From positions 81,760 through 145,759 of the forward strand of contig JADZBE010000027.1 of NCBI GenBank assembly GCA_020852275.1: a stretch of DNA of 64,000 bases, in the 5' to 3' direction. This DNA comes from Phycisphaerales bacterium. Its GTDB lineage: Bacteria; Planctomycetota; Phycisphaerae; UBA1845. Both the position numbers and the translations under genes were made by a program. Positions 9,523 to 18,428 of this stretch are shown here, piece after piece (the first letter of the stretch is position 1; the number at the start of each line of letters is the position of its first letter). The notes under the pieces were generated by a model, which was given only the letters and a program-made list of their open reading frames with translations, had not been told where the DNA came from and did no database searches.

Positions 9523-9691
9523 GGACAAATCCCCGCTTCCAAATTCCTGGCAAGACCGGCAATGGTCGGCCCCCGTCCGCCCGCAACGGTTGGTCAGGTC
9601 CGCCGCTGCGCGGTAGAAGACACGCTTGGTCGAAGGGTGCGGCGGCCGGTGGGGTTGCCGCCGCCGCCCAAGTGGCTTTTGGGAGCTGAGC

Positions 9692-11863
9692 ATGAAACTG
9701 TCACGTTTTTCACATCGTCGCGCCGCCTTGGCTCATGGCGCCATCGTCGCGCCATGCCTTGCCGGACTGGTCTCGCTTGCCGGTTGCGCGGCGCCGCAGA
9801 AGGGGTTGACCTACCCGCAGGCGCAGCGCGTCGAGCAGGTGGACGACTATCACGGGGTCAAGGTGGCGGACCCCTACCGCTGGCTGGAGAACCCGGATTC
9901 GCCGGAGTCCCGCGCCTGGATCGACGCCGAGAACACGATCACCTTCGGCTTCCTCGAAAGCGTGCCGCAGCGCGAGGGCATCCGCAAGCGCCTCACCGAG
10001 CTGTGGGACTTCGAGAAGTTCGACGCGCCGTTCATGCTGGCGGGGCGCTATTTCTACTCGCACAACGACGGACTTCAGAACCAGAACGTGATCTTCGTTC
10101 AGGACGGTCTGAAGGGCGAGCCGCGCGTGCTGCTGGATCCCAACACGCTCTCAAAGGACGGGACGGTCGCGCTTTCCGGGCTGGCGATCAGCGACAACGC
10201 CAGGCTGCTGGCGTACGGGCTGGCGTCGGCCGGGTCGGACTGGCAGGAATGGAAGGTCCGCGACATCGACACGGGGCAGGATCTGCCGGATCACCTGCAA
10301 TGGGTGAAGTTCTCCGGCGCGAGCTGGACGCTGGACAACGCGGGCTTCTACTACGCTCGCTACGACGAGCCGAAAGACGGCAACAAGCTGCAGGCCGTCA
10401 ACAAGTTTCAGAAGCTCTACTACCACAAGGTCGGCGCGCCGCAGTCCGACGACCTCCTCGTTTATGAGCGCAAGGACCAGCCCGACTGGGGCTTCGGCGG
10501 CGCCGTCACGGAAGACGGCAGGTACCTGGTGATCGCGGTTTCACAGGGCACGGACCCGCGCAACCTCGTCTTCTACAAGGACCTCGCCCAGCCCGCCGCG
10601 CCGGTCGTCGAGCTGATCAGCACGTTCGAGGCCGACTACGAAGTCGTCGGCAACGAGGGCACGACGTTCTGGGTCAAGACGGATTACAACGCTCCGCGCA
10701 AGCGCATCGTCGCCATCGACGTCACCAAGCCCGCCAAGGAGAACTGGAAGGAGATCATCCCCGAGGACAAGGCCACGCTGCAGGGCGTCAGCGTGGTGAA
10801 CGACCAGTTCGTCTGCAACTACCTGAAGGACGCTTACAGCCAGGTGAAGGTTTTCGGTCTGACCGGGCAGTTCGTGCGCGAGGTGGCGTTCCCGGGATTG
10901 GGCAGCGTCGGCGGGTTCGGCGGGAAGCGCAAGTACACGGAGACGTTCTACTCCTTCACGAGCTTTACCGCGCCGACGACCATCTTCCGTTACGACCTGA
11001 CGGCCGGGAAGAGCGAGCTGTTCAAGGAACCGAAAGTCCGGTTCAACGCCGCGGACTACGAGACGCGGCAGGTGTTCTACCCGAGCAAGGACGGCACGCG
11101 CGTCCCCATGTTCATCACGTACAAGAAGGGTCTGAAGCTCAACGGGAAGAACCCGACCGTGCTGTACGGATACGGCGGCTTCAACATCCCCGTGACGCCG
11201 GCATTCTCGGTGGCCAACCTGGTGTGGATGGAAATGGGCGGCGTGTACGCGTCGGCCAATCTGCGGGGCGGGGGCGAGTACGGCAAGGAGTGGCACGACG
11301 CAGGGCGGCTGGGCAACAAGCAGAACGTCTTCGACGATTTCATCGCCGCGGCGGAATGGCTGATCAAGAACAAGTACACGTCGCGCGACAAGCTGGCGAT
11401 CCTGGGCGGCAGCAACGGCGGACTGCTGGTGGGCGCGTGTACGACCCAGCGACCCGATCTGTTCGGGGCGTGCCTGCCCGCAGTGGGCGTGATGGACATG
11501 CTCCGCTTCCACAAGTTCACCATCGGGTGGGCCTGGACCAGCGACTACGGCTCGCCCGACGACCCCAAGGCGTTCCAGTGGCTTTCCAAGTATTCGCCGT
11601 ATCACACGATCAAGTCGGGCACGGCCTACCCGGCGACGATGATCACCACCGCAGATCACGACGATCGCGTCGTCCCGGCGCACAGCTTCAAGTACGCGGC
11701 GGCGCTGCAGGCCGCGCAGGGCGGCGCGGAGCCGATCCTCATCCGCATCGAGACGCAGGCGGGGCACGGCGCGGGCAAGCCGACGTCCAAGCGCATCGAA
11801 GAGGCCGCCGACCGCTGGGCGTTTCTCGTGAAGACGCTGGACATGAGCGTGAAGATGGATTGA
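9692..11863 (+). CDS. Prolyl oligopeptidase (S9A) lipoprotein
   Basis: Serine peptidase that cuts after proline in short peptides. 723 aa from the ATG at 9692, which has GGGAGC upstream; a lipobox LAGC follows a hydrophobic N-terminus, so the enzyme is probably exported and lipid-anchored. The N-terminal part begins YPQAQRVEQVDDYHGVKVADPYRWLE, the standard start of S9A enzymes, and leads into the propeller. The C-terminal alpha/beta hydrolase domain has GGSNGGLL (Ser about 574), TADHDDRVVP (Asp) and AGHGAGKPT (His about 692). Length and motif order match the family fully. Confidence 0.94.
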   Translation: MKLSRFSHRRAALAHGAIVAPCLAGLVSLAGCAAPQKGLTYPQAQRVEQVDDYHGVKVADPYRWLENPDSPESRAWIDAENTITFGFLESVPQREGIRKRLTELWDFEKFDAPFMLAGRYFYSHNDGLQNQNVIFVQDGLKGEPRVLLDPNTLSKDGTVALSGLAISDNARLLAYGLASAGSDWQEWKVRDIDTGQDLPDHLQWVKFSGASWTLDNAGFYYARYDEPKDGNKLQAVNKFQKLYYHKVGAPQSDDLLVYERKDQPDWGFGGAVTEDGRYLVIAVSQGTDPRNLVFYKDLAQPAAPVVELISTFEADYEVVGNEGTTFWVKTDYNAPRKRIVAIDVTKPAKENWKEIIPEDKATLQGVSVVNDQFVCNYLKDAYSQVKVFGLTGQFVREVAFPGLGSVGGFGGKRKYTETFYSFTSFTAPTTIFRYDLTAGKSELFKEPKVRFNAADYETRQVFYPSKDGTRVPMFITYKKGLKLNGKNPTVLYGYGGFNIPVTPAFSVANLVWMEMGGVYASANLRGGGEYGKEWHDAGRLGNKQNVFDDFIAAAEWLIKNKYTSRDKLAILGGSNGGLLVGACTTQRPDLFGACLPAVGVMDMLRFHKFTIGWAWTSDYGSPDDPKAFQWLSKYSPYHTIKSGTAYPATMITTADHDDRVVPAHSFKYAAALQAAQGGAEPILIRIETQAGHGAGKPTSKRIEEAADRWAFLVKTLDMSVKMD

Positions 11864-11940
11864 CCGGTGGGGTGGCGGGAACGGTCGCCCTCCCCGCCAA
11901 GCTGCTGCTTGACCCAGCTTGGAGAAGGTCGCTTGGCTTG

Positions 11941-12007
11941 CGTAGGGCGGGCTGTGCCCGCCATGGATGATCCCGAAGGGCCGTCGGAGGTCATAGCCCG
12001 CCCTACG
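11941..12007. repeat. Inverted repeat with CGTAGGGCGGGCT arms
   Basis: Perfect 13-bp arms, CGTAGGGCGGGCT (11941-11953) and AGCCCGCCCTACG (11995-12007), lie between the peptidase stop and the ispE start. There is no T tract, so it reads as a dispersed palindromic element rather than a clear terminator. Confidence 0.65.
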
Positions 12008-12049
12008 CGAGGCCACGCCACAGGCGAACCCCCAGGGATCGGCGTGACG

Positions 12050-13018
12050 ATGGCGCAGCGCTGGGCGATCGACGCGCCCGCCAAACTCAACCTGACGCTG
12101 CACGTGGCCGGTCGCCGCAGTGACGGATACCACGAGCTGCGCTCGCTCGTGTGCGGCGTGACGCTGGCGGATCGGCTCGTGGCTTCGCCCGCGGCCATGA
12201 ACGCCACGACGGTTGCGTGCAACCACGCGAGCATCCCGCTCGAAACCAATCTCGCATACCTGGCGGTGCAGCGGCTGCGCGCGAAAACGGGGTGTCGCGA
12301 AGGACTTCACCTTGAACTGACGAAGCGCATCCCGCTCGGCGGCGGCATGGGGGGGGGCAGCAGCGACGCCGCGGCGTCCCTCCTGCTTGCCCGAAGAGCA
12401 TGGGACCTGCACCTCACTGACGAACAGTTGGCGGAGGTCGGGGCGGAAGTCGGATCGGACGTGCCGCTGTTCTTCTACATGCCGTCGGCGGTCATCACGG
12501 GGCGCGGGGAGCAGGCTGCATCCGTGCGGATGAACTGGAGCGGCTGGTTTGTGCTGGTTCACGGCGGGGTGAACGTCTCCACGGCGGACGTGTATCGGCG
12601 GTGGTCGCAGTCCGGGTCGGGCCAACTCCAGCCTGACCGCACCGATGAAGCCCTCCGCGCGACCTCGGCTCGCGAGCTATGCGCGTGTCTGCACAACGAT
12701 CTGACCGAGGCCGTGTTCGCCGTGGCCCCCGCCGTCCAGAGTTTGCACGCAGCGATAACACAGTCTTTCAGGAACCGCGGCTTCGGAGAGAAACCCTCGC
12801 TTCCTCACGGTCGTGGCTCAGTTGTGCAACAGCGTCCAACCACGGCGGCGCCTCCGCCGTTTCACCTGACCGGCGCCGGCTCGACGTTCTTCGCCCCGCT
12901 GGACACGGAGGCGGAGGCGGGGGAATTGGCACGTCGCATTGGGGACGCTAAGCTTAAAGCACGAGTGGAGGTCGTCCGGTTCTTGCCCTCCGCTTTGGTG
13001 GTTGAACCGCAAACCTAG
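12050..13018 (+). CDS. ispE: 4-diphosphocytidyl-2-C-methyl-D-erythritol kinase
   Basis: GHMP kinase of the MEP isoprenoid pathway; it phosphorylates CDP-methylerythritol with ATP. N-terminal DAPAKLNLTLHVAGRRSDGYHEL is the IspE signature, the ATP loop PLGGGMGGGSSDAAASLLL follows, and the C-terminal glycine motif is LTGAGSTFF. 322 aa from the ATG at 12050 (GTG at 12044 is possible). The extra length comes from a roughly 30-residue segment at about 242-272 that looks repeat-derived and sits just before the last motif. spoVG-like sequence follows after 17 nt, the same ispE-spoVG neighbourhood known in Firmicutes. Confidence 0.92.
   Translation: MAQRWAIDAPAKLNLTLHVAGRRSDGYHELRSLVCGVTLADRLVASPAAMNATTVACNHASIPLETNLAYLAVQRLRAKTGCREGLHLELTKRIPLGGGMGGGSSDAAASLLLARRAWDLHLTDEQLAEVGAEVGSDVPLFFYMPSAVITGRGEQAASVRMNWSGWFVLVHGGVNVSTADVYRRWSQSGSGQLQPDRTDEALRATSARELCACLHNDLTEAVFAVAPAVQSLHAAITQSFRNRGFGEKPSLPHGRGSVVQQRPTTAAPPPFHLTGAGSTFFAPLDTEAEAGELARRIGDAKLKARVEVVRFLPSALVVEPQT
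12771..12862 (+). repeat. Apparent in-frame repeat insertion within ispE
   Basis: The segment reads approximately RNRGFGEKPSLPHGRGSVVQ and onward. It interrupts the junction between the helix AVQSLHAAITQSF and the strand FHLTGAGSTFF, which are adjacent in ordinary IspE proteins. The core ACCCTCGCTTCCTCACGGTCGTGGCTC resembles the intergenic ACCGCTCCGTTACGGTCGCGGCTC near 18340. Boundaries are approximate. Confidence 0.5.
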
Positions 13019-13035
13019 CATTCAGGAGCAGCGAC

Positions 13036-13938
13036 ATGGAGATCACCGAAGTCGGCGTCCGCATCGTGGAACGGTCGGAGGACCGCCTCAAGGCCGTCTG
13101 CACGATGACCATCGACGATTGCTTCGTCGTCCGCGACATCAAGGTGGTGGAAGGACAGCACGGACTTTTCGTGGCGATGCCGTCGCGGAAGCGGACCAGC
13201 CGCTGCCCCCAGTGCGGGCATAAGAATGAGATTCGCGCCCGGTTCTGCGGCGAGTGCAGCGCCAAGCAACCTCCCCCGCCGCCTGCCAGGCCCCAGAACG
13301 GCGAGAAGACGACCTCCCACACCGACATCGCCCACCCGATCAACACCGAGTGCCGCGAGATGATTCAGGAGGTGATCCTGGAGGCTTACCAGGAAGAGCT
13401 GGCCGAATACTTGGCCGAGCAGGGTCAGGAGGGGGCAGCGGGCGCCGTCGAGTCGGAAGAAACGGCCTGCGCGGGGGCCTGCGCATGCAGTGGACACGAG
13501 AGTGAATTTGGCTTCGAAGCGGATGGGGATGAACGGATGGAGGCGCCCCTCGTCGAGATGGAAGCGCCGAAGGCCCAGTTCGCGCAGGCGCGGACCGAGC
13601 CTGCCGGGCCTCGTCAGAACGACCGTCCGCAGCGCCGGGATGCGCAGCCGCGTCGGGATGTTGACCAGCGGAGGGATTCCGAGCAACCCAGACGTGATTC
13701 GGAAACGCGAAGGGATTCGGAGCCGCGGCGCGAGCGGTCGAGGGAAACCGTGCCCCAAGGCCGCGAAACTTCGAGGGATGATCAGCGGCAGGATTCACGT
13801 CCGCCGCGAAGCGAGCCTGCGCCGCAGAAGCCCGCCCCTCCGGCGAGGCCGGAGCGGGAGCCGGCGCCCGTCCGCGCGCCGCAGCCGGTGCCGGTGGCGG
13901 ACTCTTCGGACGAAGGTTTCGGCGCCGGGATTCTGTGA
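13036..13938 (+). CDS. SpoVG-family protein with zinc ribbon and charged repeat tail
   Basis: 300 aa against about 90-100 in ordinary SpoVG. Residues 1-55 are the SpoVG domain (EITEVGVRIV, KAVCTMTIDDCFVVRDIKVVEG, GLFVAMPSRK), a nucleic-acid-binding fold. A zinc ribbon follows at once (CPQCGHKNEIRARFCGEC), then a helical acidic stretch, a small Cys cluster (ACAGACACSG), and a long tail of RRDSE/RRE-type charged repeats and Pro-rich sequence. It lies 17 nt after ispE and probably shares its transcript. SpoVG homology is clear; the role of the added ribbon and disordered tail is unknown, and RNA binding is only an inference. Confidence 0.85.
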   Translation: MEITEVGVRIVERSEDRLKAVCTMTIDDCFVVRDIKVVEGQHGLFVAMPSRKRTSRCPQCGHKNEIRARFCGECSAKQPPPPPARPQNGEKTTSHTDIAHPINTECREMIQEVILEAYQEELAEYLAEQGQEGAAGAVESEETACAGACACSGHESEFGFEADGDERMEAPLVEMEAPKAQFAQARTEPAGPRQNDRPQRRDAQPRRDVDQRRDSEQPRRDSETRRDSEPRRERSRETVPQGRETSRDDQRQDSRPPRSEPAPQKPAPPARPEREPAPVRAPQPVPVADSSDEGFGAGIL

Positions 13939-13993
13939 GGCGGCGAGTGGCTTCGCTTCCATTTCGGGGACACAGAGCATAACAGCCTTGGCG

Positions 13994-14027
13994 GGTGGCA
14001 CGGGTCCGCAGCAGCGGACCCATGGTG
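13994..14027. repeat. Short palindromic repeat GGTGGCACGGGTCCGC
   Basis: The element reads GGTGGCAC, then an 8-bp hairpin GGGTCCGC-AGCA-GCGGACCC, then ATGGTG. It shares its left end with the 458-534 element. It lies between the SpoVG-like gene and the phosphatase-superfamily gene. Confidence 0.6.
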
Positions 14028-14129
14028 TTGTTGCGAACGATCTGAATAGGGCATGACGCGAAGTTCAGGAGGTAATCCTCCCTGCCTGCCTTCGTGGGCG
14101 GGAATCCAGCGACGGTGCAGGAGGGAACA

Positions 14130-15806
14130 GTGAGTCGAGAACTTACGTTCCCCGCCAATCTGGAGCGGGATTTCCCCGCGGTCGCGCCGCGCGTGCTGAT
14201 TGTCGGTCTGGACGGCGCCACGTTCGACGTGCTGTCGCCGCTCATGGCCGACGGGCACATGCCCCGGCTGAAGTCGGCAGTGGACGGCGGCGCCTGGGGA
14301 CCGCTGACTTCGACCACGCCGCCGATCACGCCGTCCGCATGGACCACGTTTCTCACCGGCAAGCATCCCGGGCTGCACCGCATCCTCGACTTCGAGGGCT
14401 ACGACGTTGAAACGGGACTGCTGCGCTTCAACAGTGCGCGGTCGATCCGCGACACGCGCAACCTCTGGAGCATCCTCGGCGAACGCGGGCTCCGCGTGGG
14501 AAGCATCAACGTCCCCCTGACCTATCCGCCGCAGCAGGTCAACGGCTTCATGATCTCAGGCTTCGACGCGCCTGGTCCGCGGTCGCAGTTCGCGTGGCCG
14601 CCTTCGCTGCGCGAGCCGATCCTGCAGCGCTGGTCCGATCCGACGTTTGGCAAGAACTGGCGGCGCAGGCTGCTGGGGGGACTGCCGCTGTTCCGCGAGA
14701 ACGTCGCCTACATGGTGCGCAGCTTCCATCAGGGAGCGGAGATGACGCGCTGGTGCGGCGACGAGTTCGGCTGGGACGTGCTCATGGTCGTGCTGAAGCT
14801 CGTGGACAACCTGCAGCACAAGACGTGGAAGCACATCGACCCGCGCTGGCGGGACCGGGACCCGGCGCGGCGCAACGTTGTTGTGCGGGCCTTCGAGGAG
14901 CTGGACCGGGCCATCGGCGACCTGCTCGACTACGCCCGCCAGCACGACGCGGTCGTGGTGATGGTCAGCGATCACGGGCACGGCAGCCTGGAAGGCAAGG
15001 TGTATCCCAACCGCCTGCTGGCCGACTGGGGCTACCTGAAGCTCCGCGGTCCGCTGCACCGGGCGGCGCGCGAGGCGCGACGCAAGCTTGGGCTTGGCGG
15101 GAACTCGACGCCCGCTGGAGGGGGACAGGTCGAGCAGCATCTGCCGGTGGATTTGTCGCAATCTCGGGCGTGCGTGATGCACGCGGGCATGGCCGGCTTC
15201 CTTTACATCAATCTCAAGGGTCGCCAGCCGGGCGGAATCGTCGAGCCGGGCGAGTACGAGTCGCTTCGCGGCGAACTGCGCAAGCGGCTGCTGGCGGTGC
15301 GGATGACCGATCCGCAAGGGCGTGAGTTTCAGCTTTTTCCCGCCGTGCACAGGCCGGAGGATCTTTACGGCTGCACGCGCGAGGCGGAGCCGTGGCTGCC
15401 GGACCTGATGCTGATTCAACACGACTCGCTTTCCGTCGCGCGACGGCTGCGCGGGCGCAAAGTCGTGGACTGGCTGCCGTACCGCAAGCTCGAAGGCACA
15501 CACCGCTTCAACGGCATCTTCATCGCCTGCGGTCCGGGGGTCGCCCGCGGACGGCGCGTATCGGCGCACATCGTGGATTGCGCGCCGACGATCCTGGCGA
15601 TGTGCGGGCTGAAGATTCCGCAAGACATGCAAGGTCGCGTCATCCTGGACGCCTTCGAGCAGCCGCCCCGCGTCGAGCCGGCGTCCGTCGCCGCGTCAGG
15701 CAGCGCGATCACGGCGGATCGTGCGCCCACGCCGGATCACGGTTACGACGAACGTGAGCTTGCGGTCATCACGGATCGACTGGCGGACCTTGGTTATCTG
15801 GAATAG
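14130..15806 (+). CDS. Alkaline-phosphatase-superfamily phosphodiesterase/nucleotide pyrophosphatase
   Basis: 558 aa. VLIVGLDGATFDVL near the N-terminus carries the metal-binding Asp and the Thr nucleophile of the type I phosphodiesterase branch; MPRLKSAVDGGAWGPL and TSTTPPITPSAWTTFLTG follow as usual for this family, and VVMVSDHGHG is the second metal site. GTG 14130 is preceded by GGAGGG at ideal distance; the upstream GTG at 14094 lies in repeat sequence. There is no signal peptide, so it is probably cytoplasmic. The physiological substrate cannot be read from the sequence. Its 3' end overlaps the convergent VKOR gene by 38 nt. Confidence 0.88.
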   Translation: MSRELTFPANLERDFPAVAPRVLIVGLDGATFDVLSPLMADGHMPRLKSAVDGGAWGPLTSTTPPITPSAWTTFLTGKHPGLHRILDFEGYDVETGLLRFNSARSIRDTRNLWSILGERGLRVGSINVPLTYPPQQVNGFMISGFDAPGPRSQFAWPPSLREPILQRWSDPTFGKNWRRRLLGGLPLFRENVAYMVRSFHQGAEMTRWCGDEFGWDVLMVVLKLVDNLQHKTWKHIDPRWRDRDPARRNVVVRAFEELDRAIGDLLDYARQHDAVVVMVSDHGHGSLEGKVYPNRLLADWGYLKLRGPLHRAAREARRKLGLGGNSTPAGGGQVEQHLPVDLSQSRACVMHAGMAGFLYINLKGRQPGGIVEPGEYESLRGELRKRLLAVRMTDPQGREFQLFPAVHRPEDLYGCTREAEPWLPDLMLIQHDSLSVARRLRGRKVVDWLPYRKLEGTHRFNGIFIACGPGVARGRRVSAHIVDCAPTILAMCGLKIPQDMQGRVILDAFEQPPRVEPASVAASGSAITADRAPTPDHGYDERELAVITDRLADLGYLE

Positions 15807-17205
15807 GCGCGGCCGTCTCGTCGCTCGCCTCCAGAAGTTTCTTGACCGCCTCCGGTGGATCCTTCTTCAACGCGTCGTGCCAGTAGTACCGCGCGATCAC
15901 GCGCCAGAAGTTCGGGTTCTTCACGTCGAAGTAGTTGTGCAGCAGCTTGTACTGCCCGGTTGAGCTTTCCATGTACACGGCCGGCGTCTGGTGGACGCCC
16001 AGGCGCTTGGCCTCCTTGATGTCCTCCTGCACGCGCTGGGCCACTTCCTCGGAGTTCATCTCGCCCAGGAAGAGGTCTTCGTCGAGCTTGAGGCGCCGGG
16101 CGAACTGGCGGACGCCCTGCTCGTTGTCCAGCACCGCGAGCTTCCCCTGGTTGGCGAACATCCAGTCGTGCGCTTCCCAGAACTTCTCCGCGCCCTGGAG
16201 GCGCGCCGCTTCCGCCGCGAAGGCCGCGTCACAGGCATGGGGGTGCGCGTTGGTGGTCACCTGGTTGCACTTCGTGCAGAGGGGGTAGTGCTTGAAAGTA
16301 AGCTGGACGTAGCCGTCGAAGAGCGGCTCGACGATGCTCGTGATGGCCTGCGCCGCCTGTGCGCACTGCGGACATTCGAAATCGCTGAAGATCACCAGCC
16401 GCACGGGCTTCTGCCCGGTCTTGGTGCGCTGCGGGTCATCCGGTCGCAGGTTGATGGCGACGCCTTCGCGCCGGAACCAGTTGTCCATCGCGGCCTTGCC
16501 GTCGTTGCGGTAAGTCTCCGCGATCTTGCGGTACTCGTCGCGCTCGCGCTCGAGGCGCTTGTAGTTGACCAGCAGTGCGGGATGGATCATGGAGCCGCTC
16601 TGGAAGGCATACACCAGCAGCATGGCCGCCAACGTGAGGGCGAGGACGCGCCAGGATGGATGGGGCAATTCGGCAGTGGTCGCGCGTTCGCCGAGATTCT
16701 GCGCCGCCGTTGCGGGCGCTCGCCGAGGCCACATCCACAGGAGCGCGACGAACAGCAGCACGTTGAGCACGTGGGTAGCGAGGCACTGCGTACACCAGGC
16801 GTCGATCTGTGTCGCCATGATGTAGATGAAGAACGCGGACGCGCACAGGCCAAGTCCGTTGAGCAGCATCGCCGGCAGGTGCAGCCAGCGGCGCGAGCGC
16901 GACGGTCTGCCCACGCCGATCAGCCACACCGCAAGCATCGAGTAGTACGCCCATCCCAGCATGGATACGGGGAGGCGCTGGGCGTCGGGCTTGTCGCCCT
17001 CCTTGGCAAACGGCAAGACGGCCCAGCGGCTTTGCGTGACTTTGCGGCAGTCGAGGGCGCTCTGCTCGCTCTCCGCGGAGCAGCCGAGGCTGAGGAAGCC
17101 GACGGGGGCTTTGCCGGTCATGTGCTCGGAGTAGAGGTTGAAGCTGATGAGCGCGGCCAGCAGGGCGACGGCGACGGCGGCGATCTGGAGGAGGGTCCAT
17201 TTCAT
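15769..17205 (-). CDS. Vitamin K epoxide reductase-thioredoxin (DsbA-like) fusion
   Basis: 478 aa membrane-bound disulfide-forming machine. The N-terminal half has several transmembrane segments with the VKOR loop Cys pair (GCSAESEQSALDC) and the active CxxC (WCTQC) next to a membrane helix. After a further transmembrane segment and a short coiled-coil linker, the C-terminal half is a DsbA/Trx-like domain: VIFSDFECPQC with the redox CPQC, and HQTPAVYM with the cis-Pro. The fusion lets quinone-linked VKOR reoxidise its own Trx partner, which acts in the periplasm. This fits the cysteine-rich secreted proteins in the window. No other dsb gene is nearby. Confidence 0.92.
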   Translation of the reverse strand: MKWTLLQIAAVAVALLAALISFNLYSEHMTGKAPVGFLSLGCSAESEQSALDCRKVTQSRWAVLPFAKEGDKPDAQRLPVSMLGWAYYSMLAVWLIGVGRPSRSRRWLHLPAMLLNGLGLCASAFFIYIMATQIDAWCTQCLATHVLNVLLFVALLWMWPRRAPATAAQNLGERATTAELPHPSWRVLALTLAAMLLVYAFQSGSMIHPALLVNYKRLERERDEYRKIAETYRNDGKAAMDNWFRREGVAINLRPDDPQRTKTGQKPVRLVIFSDFECPQCAQAAQAITSIVEPLFDGYVQLTFKHYPLCTKCNQVTTNAHPHACDAAFAAEAARLQGAEKFWEAHDWMFANQGKLAVLDNEQGVRQFARRLKLDEDLFLGEMNSEEVAQRVQEDIKEAKRLGVHQTPAVYMESSTGQYKLLHNYFDVKNPNFWRVIARYYWHDALKKDPPEAVKKLLEASDETAAPIPDNQGPPVDP

Positions 17206-17271
17206 GCGGAGGAACTCGAGTACTGGATGATGAAGCTGTATTCGTGAATGGCTTATCGTTACCTGTCGGAT

Positions 17272-17350
17272 GCCGGCTCTGAGAGCCGGCAGACCGGTGG
17301 CAGCTCGGAGAGCTGCCCCACCTGTCGAAGAGCTGCCCCACCCGGCAGCT
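17272..17350. repeat. CAGCTCTCCGAGCTG-family repeat, reverse orientation
   Basis: The block begins GCCGGCTCTGAGAGCCGGC, then AGACCGGTGGCAGCTCGGAGAGCTGCCCCACC, then a second partial AGAGCTGCCCCACC. It is the reverse complement of the unit at 8575-8660 and 18192-18290. It lies just upstream of the response regulator. Confidence 0.8.
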
Positions 17351-17450
17351 CAGAGAGATGCCCTTCCGTGCGGCATTGTTCACGAATCCGGGGCGCGCGG
17401 CAATGCTCGATTTGTTGCCTTGCGTGTCGCGGCTTTGTAACTTGGGGGTC

Positions 17451-18185
17451 ATGTCGCGTGAGCCTGTTCGGGACCCTGCCATGCCGACGGGAGCGGCGCG
17501 TGTGCTGCTGGTGGACGATGACGCCGCCGTGCATCAGGTGCTGCGCGACGGTCTGCCTGCGCGCGAGTTCGACCTTCACCGGGCCTCGACGCTCGCCGAA
17601 GCGCGGCGCCTGCTGAACCAGACGGCGTGGGACCTCGTCGTGCTTGACCTCCGTCTCCCCGACGGTAGCGGGCTTTCGCTGGCGCGGGAGATGCGCCAGG
17701 CCGGCAGCACGCTGCCCATTCTCATGCTGACCGTCTCCAGCGGGCTGGAGGATCGCGTCGAGGGTCTGGATCTTGGCGCGGACGATTACCTCGGCAAGCC
17801 GTTCGCGGTGGAGGAGTTGACCGCGCGGCTGCACGCGCTGTTGCGCCGGTCGCGCGGCTCGCACCCGGGCGTGCTGCGGTTCCTCGACATCGAGCTGGAC
17901 CTGGTGAAGCGCGTGCTTCGGCGCGGAAAGCTCAGCGCCGAGCTGTCCAGCCGCGAGGCGGAGCTGATGGCGTACTTGATGCGCCATCCGCGCGAAGTGC
18001 TGGACCGGCGCCGCATCGTAGCGGACGTCTGGAACGACCCGACTGAAGAGGGCAGCAACGTCCTGAACGTGTATATCAACTATCTGCGCAACAAGGTGGA
18101 AGGAGGCCTGTACCCGCGCGTGATTCACACGCTTCGCGGCGTGGGGTATCTCCTCTCGGACCGCGTCCCGGAAGGAACGGAGTGA
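17451..18185 (+). CDS. OmpR/PhoB-family response regulator
   Basis: 244 aa. Receiver domain: ARVLLVDDDAAVHQVL with the acidic pocket, phospho-acceptor Asp in LVVLDLRLPDGSG, Thr/Ser switch in ILMLTVS, and the conserved Lys in YLGKPFAVEEL. C-terminal winged helix: ELSSREAELMAYLMRHPREVLDRRRI, ending with YINYLRNKVEG and HTLRGVGYLL. ATG 17451 is preceded by GGGGG; the frame opens upstream at 17358 inside a less plausible leader. There is no adjacent histidine kinase, so it is an orphan regulator here. Dispersed repeats flank it on both sides in opposite orientations. Confidence 0.93.
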   Translation: MSREPVRDPAMPTGAARVLLVDDDAAVHQVLRDGLPAREFDLHRASTLAEARRLLNQTAWDLVVLDLRLPDGSGLSLAREMRQAGSTLPILMLTVSSGLEDRVEGLDLGADDYLGKPFAVEELTARLHALLRRSRGSHPGVLRFLDIELDLVKRVLRRGKLSAELSSREAELMAYLMRHPREVLDRRRIVADVWNDPTEEGSNVLNVYINYLRNKVEGGLYPRVIHTLRGVGYLLSDRVPEGTE

Positions 18186-18191
18186 GCATGA

Positions 18192-18290
18192 GGTGGGGCA
18201 GCTTTCCGAGCTGCCTCCGGTCTGCCGGCTCTCCGACGGGTGGGGTAGCTTTCCGAGCTGCCTCCGGACTGCCGGCTCTCCGAGCCGGCA
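18192..18290. repeat. Two copies of the CAGCTTTCCGAGCTG-family repeat
   Basis: Two direct units of GGTGGGGCAGCTTTCCGAGCTGCCTCC, each with a downstream CTGCCGGCTCTCC hairpin arm, follow the response-regulator stop. The second unit ends in the complete GCCGGCTCTCCGAGCCGGC palindrome. Confidence 0.8.
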
Positions 18291-18428
18291 ATTGCCGATG
18301 AATGAAAAGAAGGAGTCCCGAGGCTCGCCGGGTAGAACCGCTCCGTTACGGTCGCGGCTCGAATAAGGCGCCGCATCCATGAGACGCTGCCCTCATGAAG
18401 TGAACCAATCTTGAACAGCGCACCACCC

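Noticed and set aside
11867..12049. N-terminal extension of ispE
   Set aside because: The extra sequence covers an intergenic inverted repeat; the IspE family starts at the chosen ATG.
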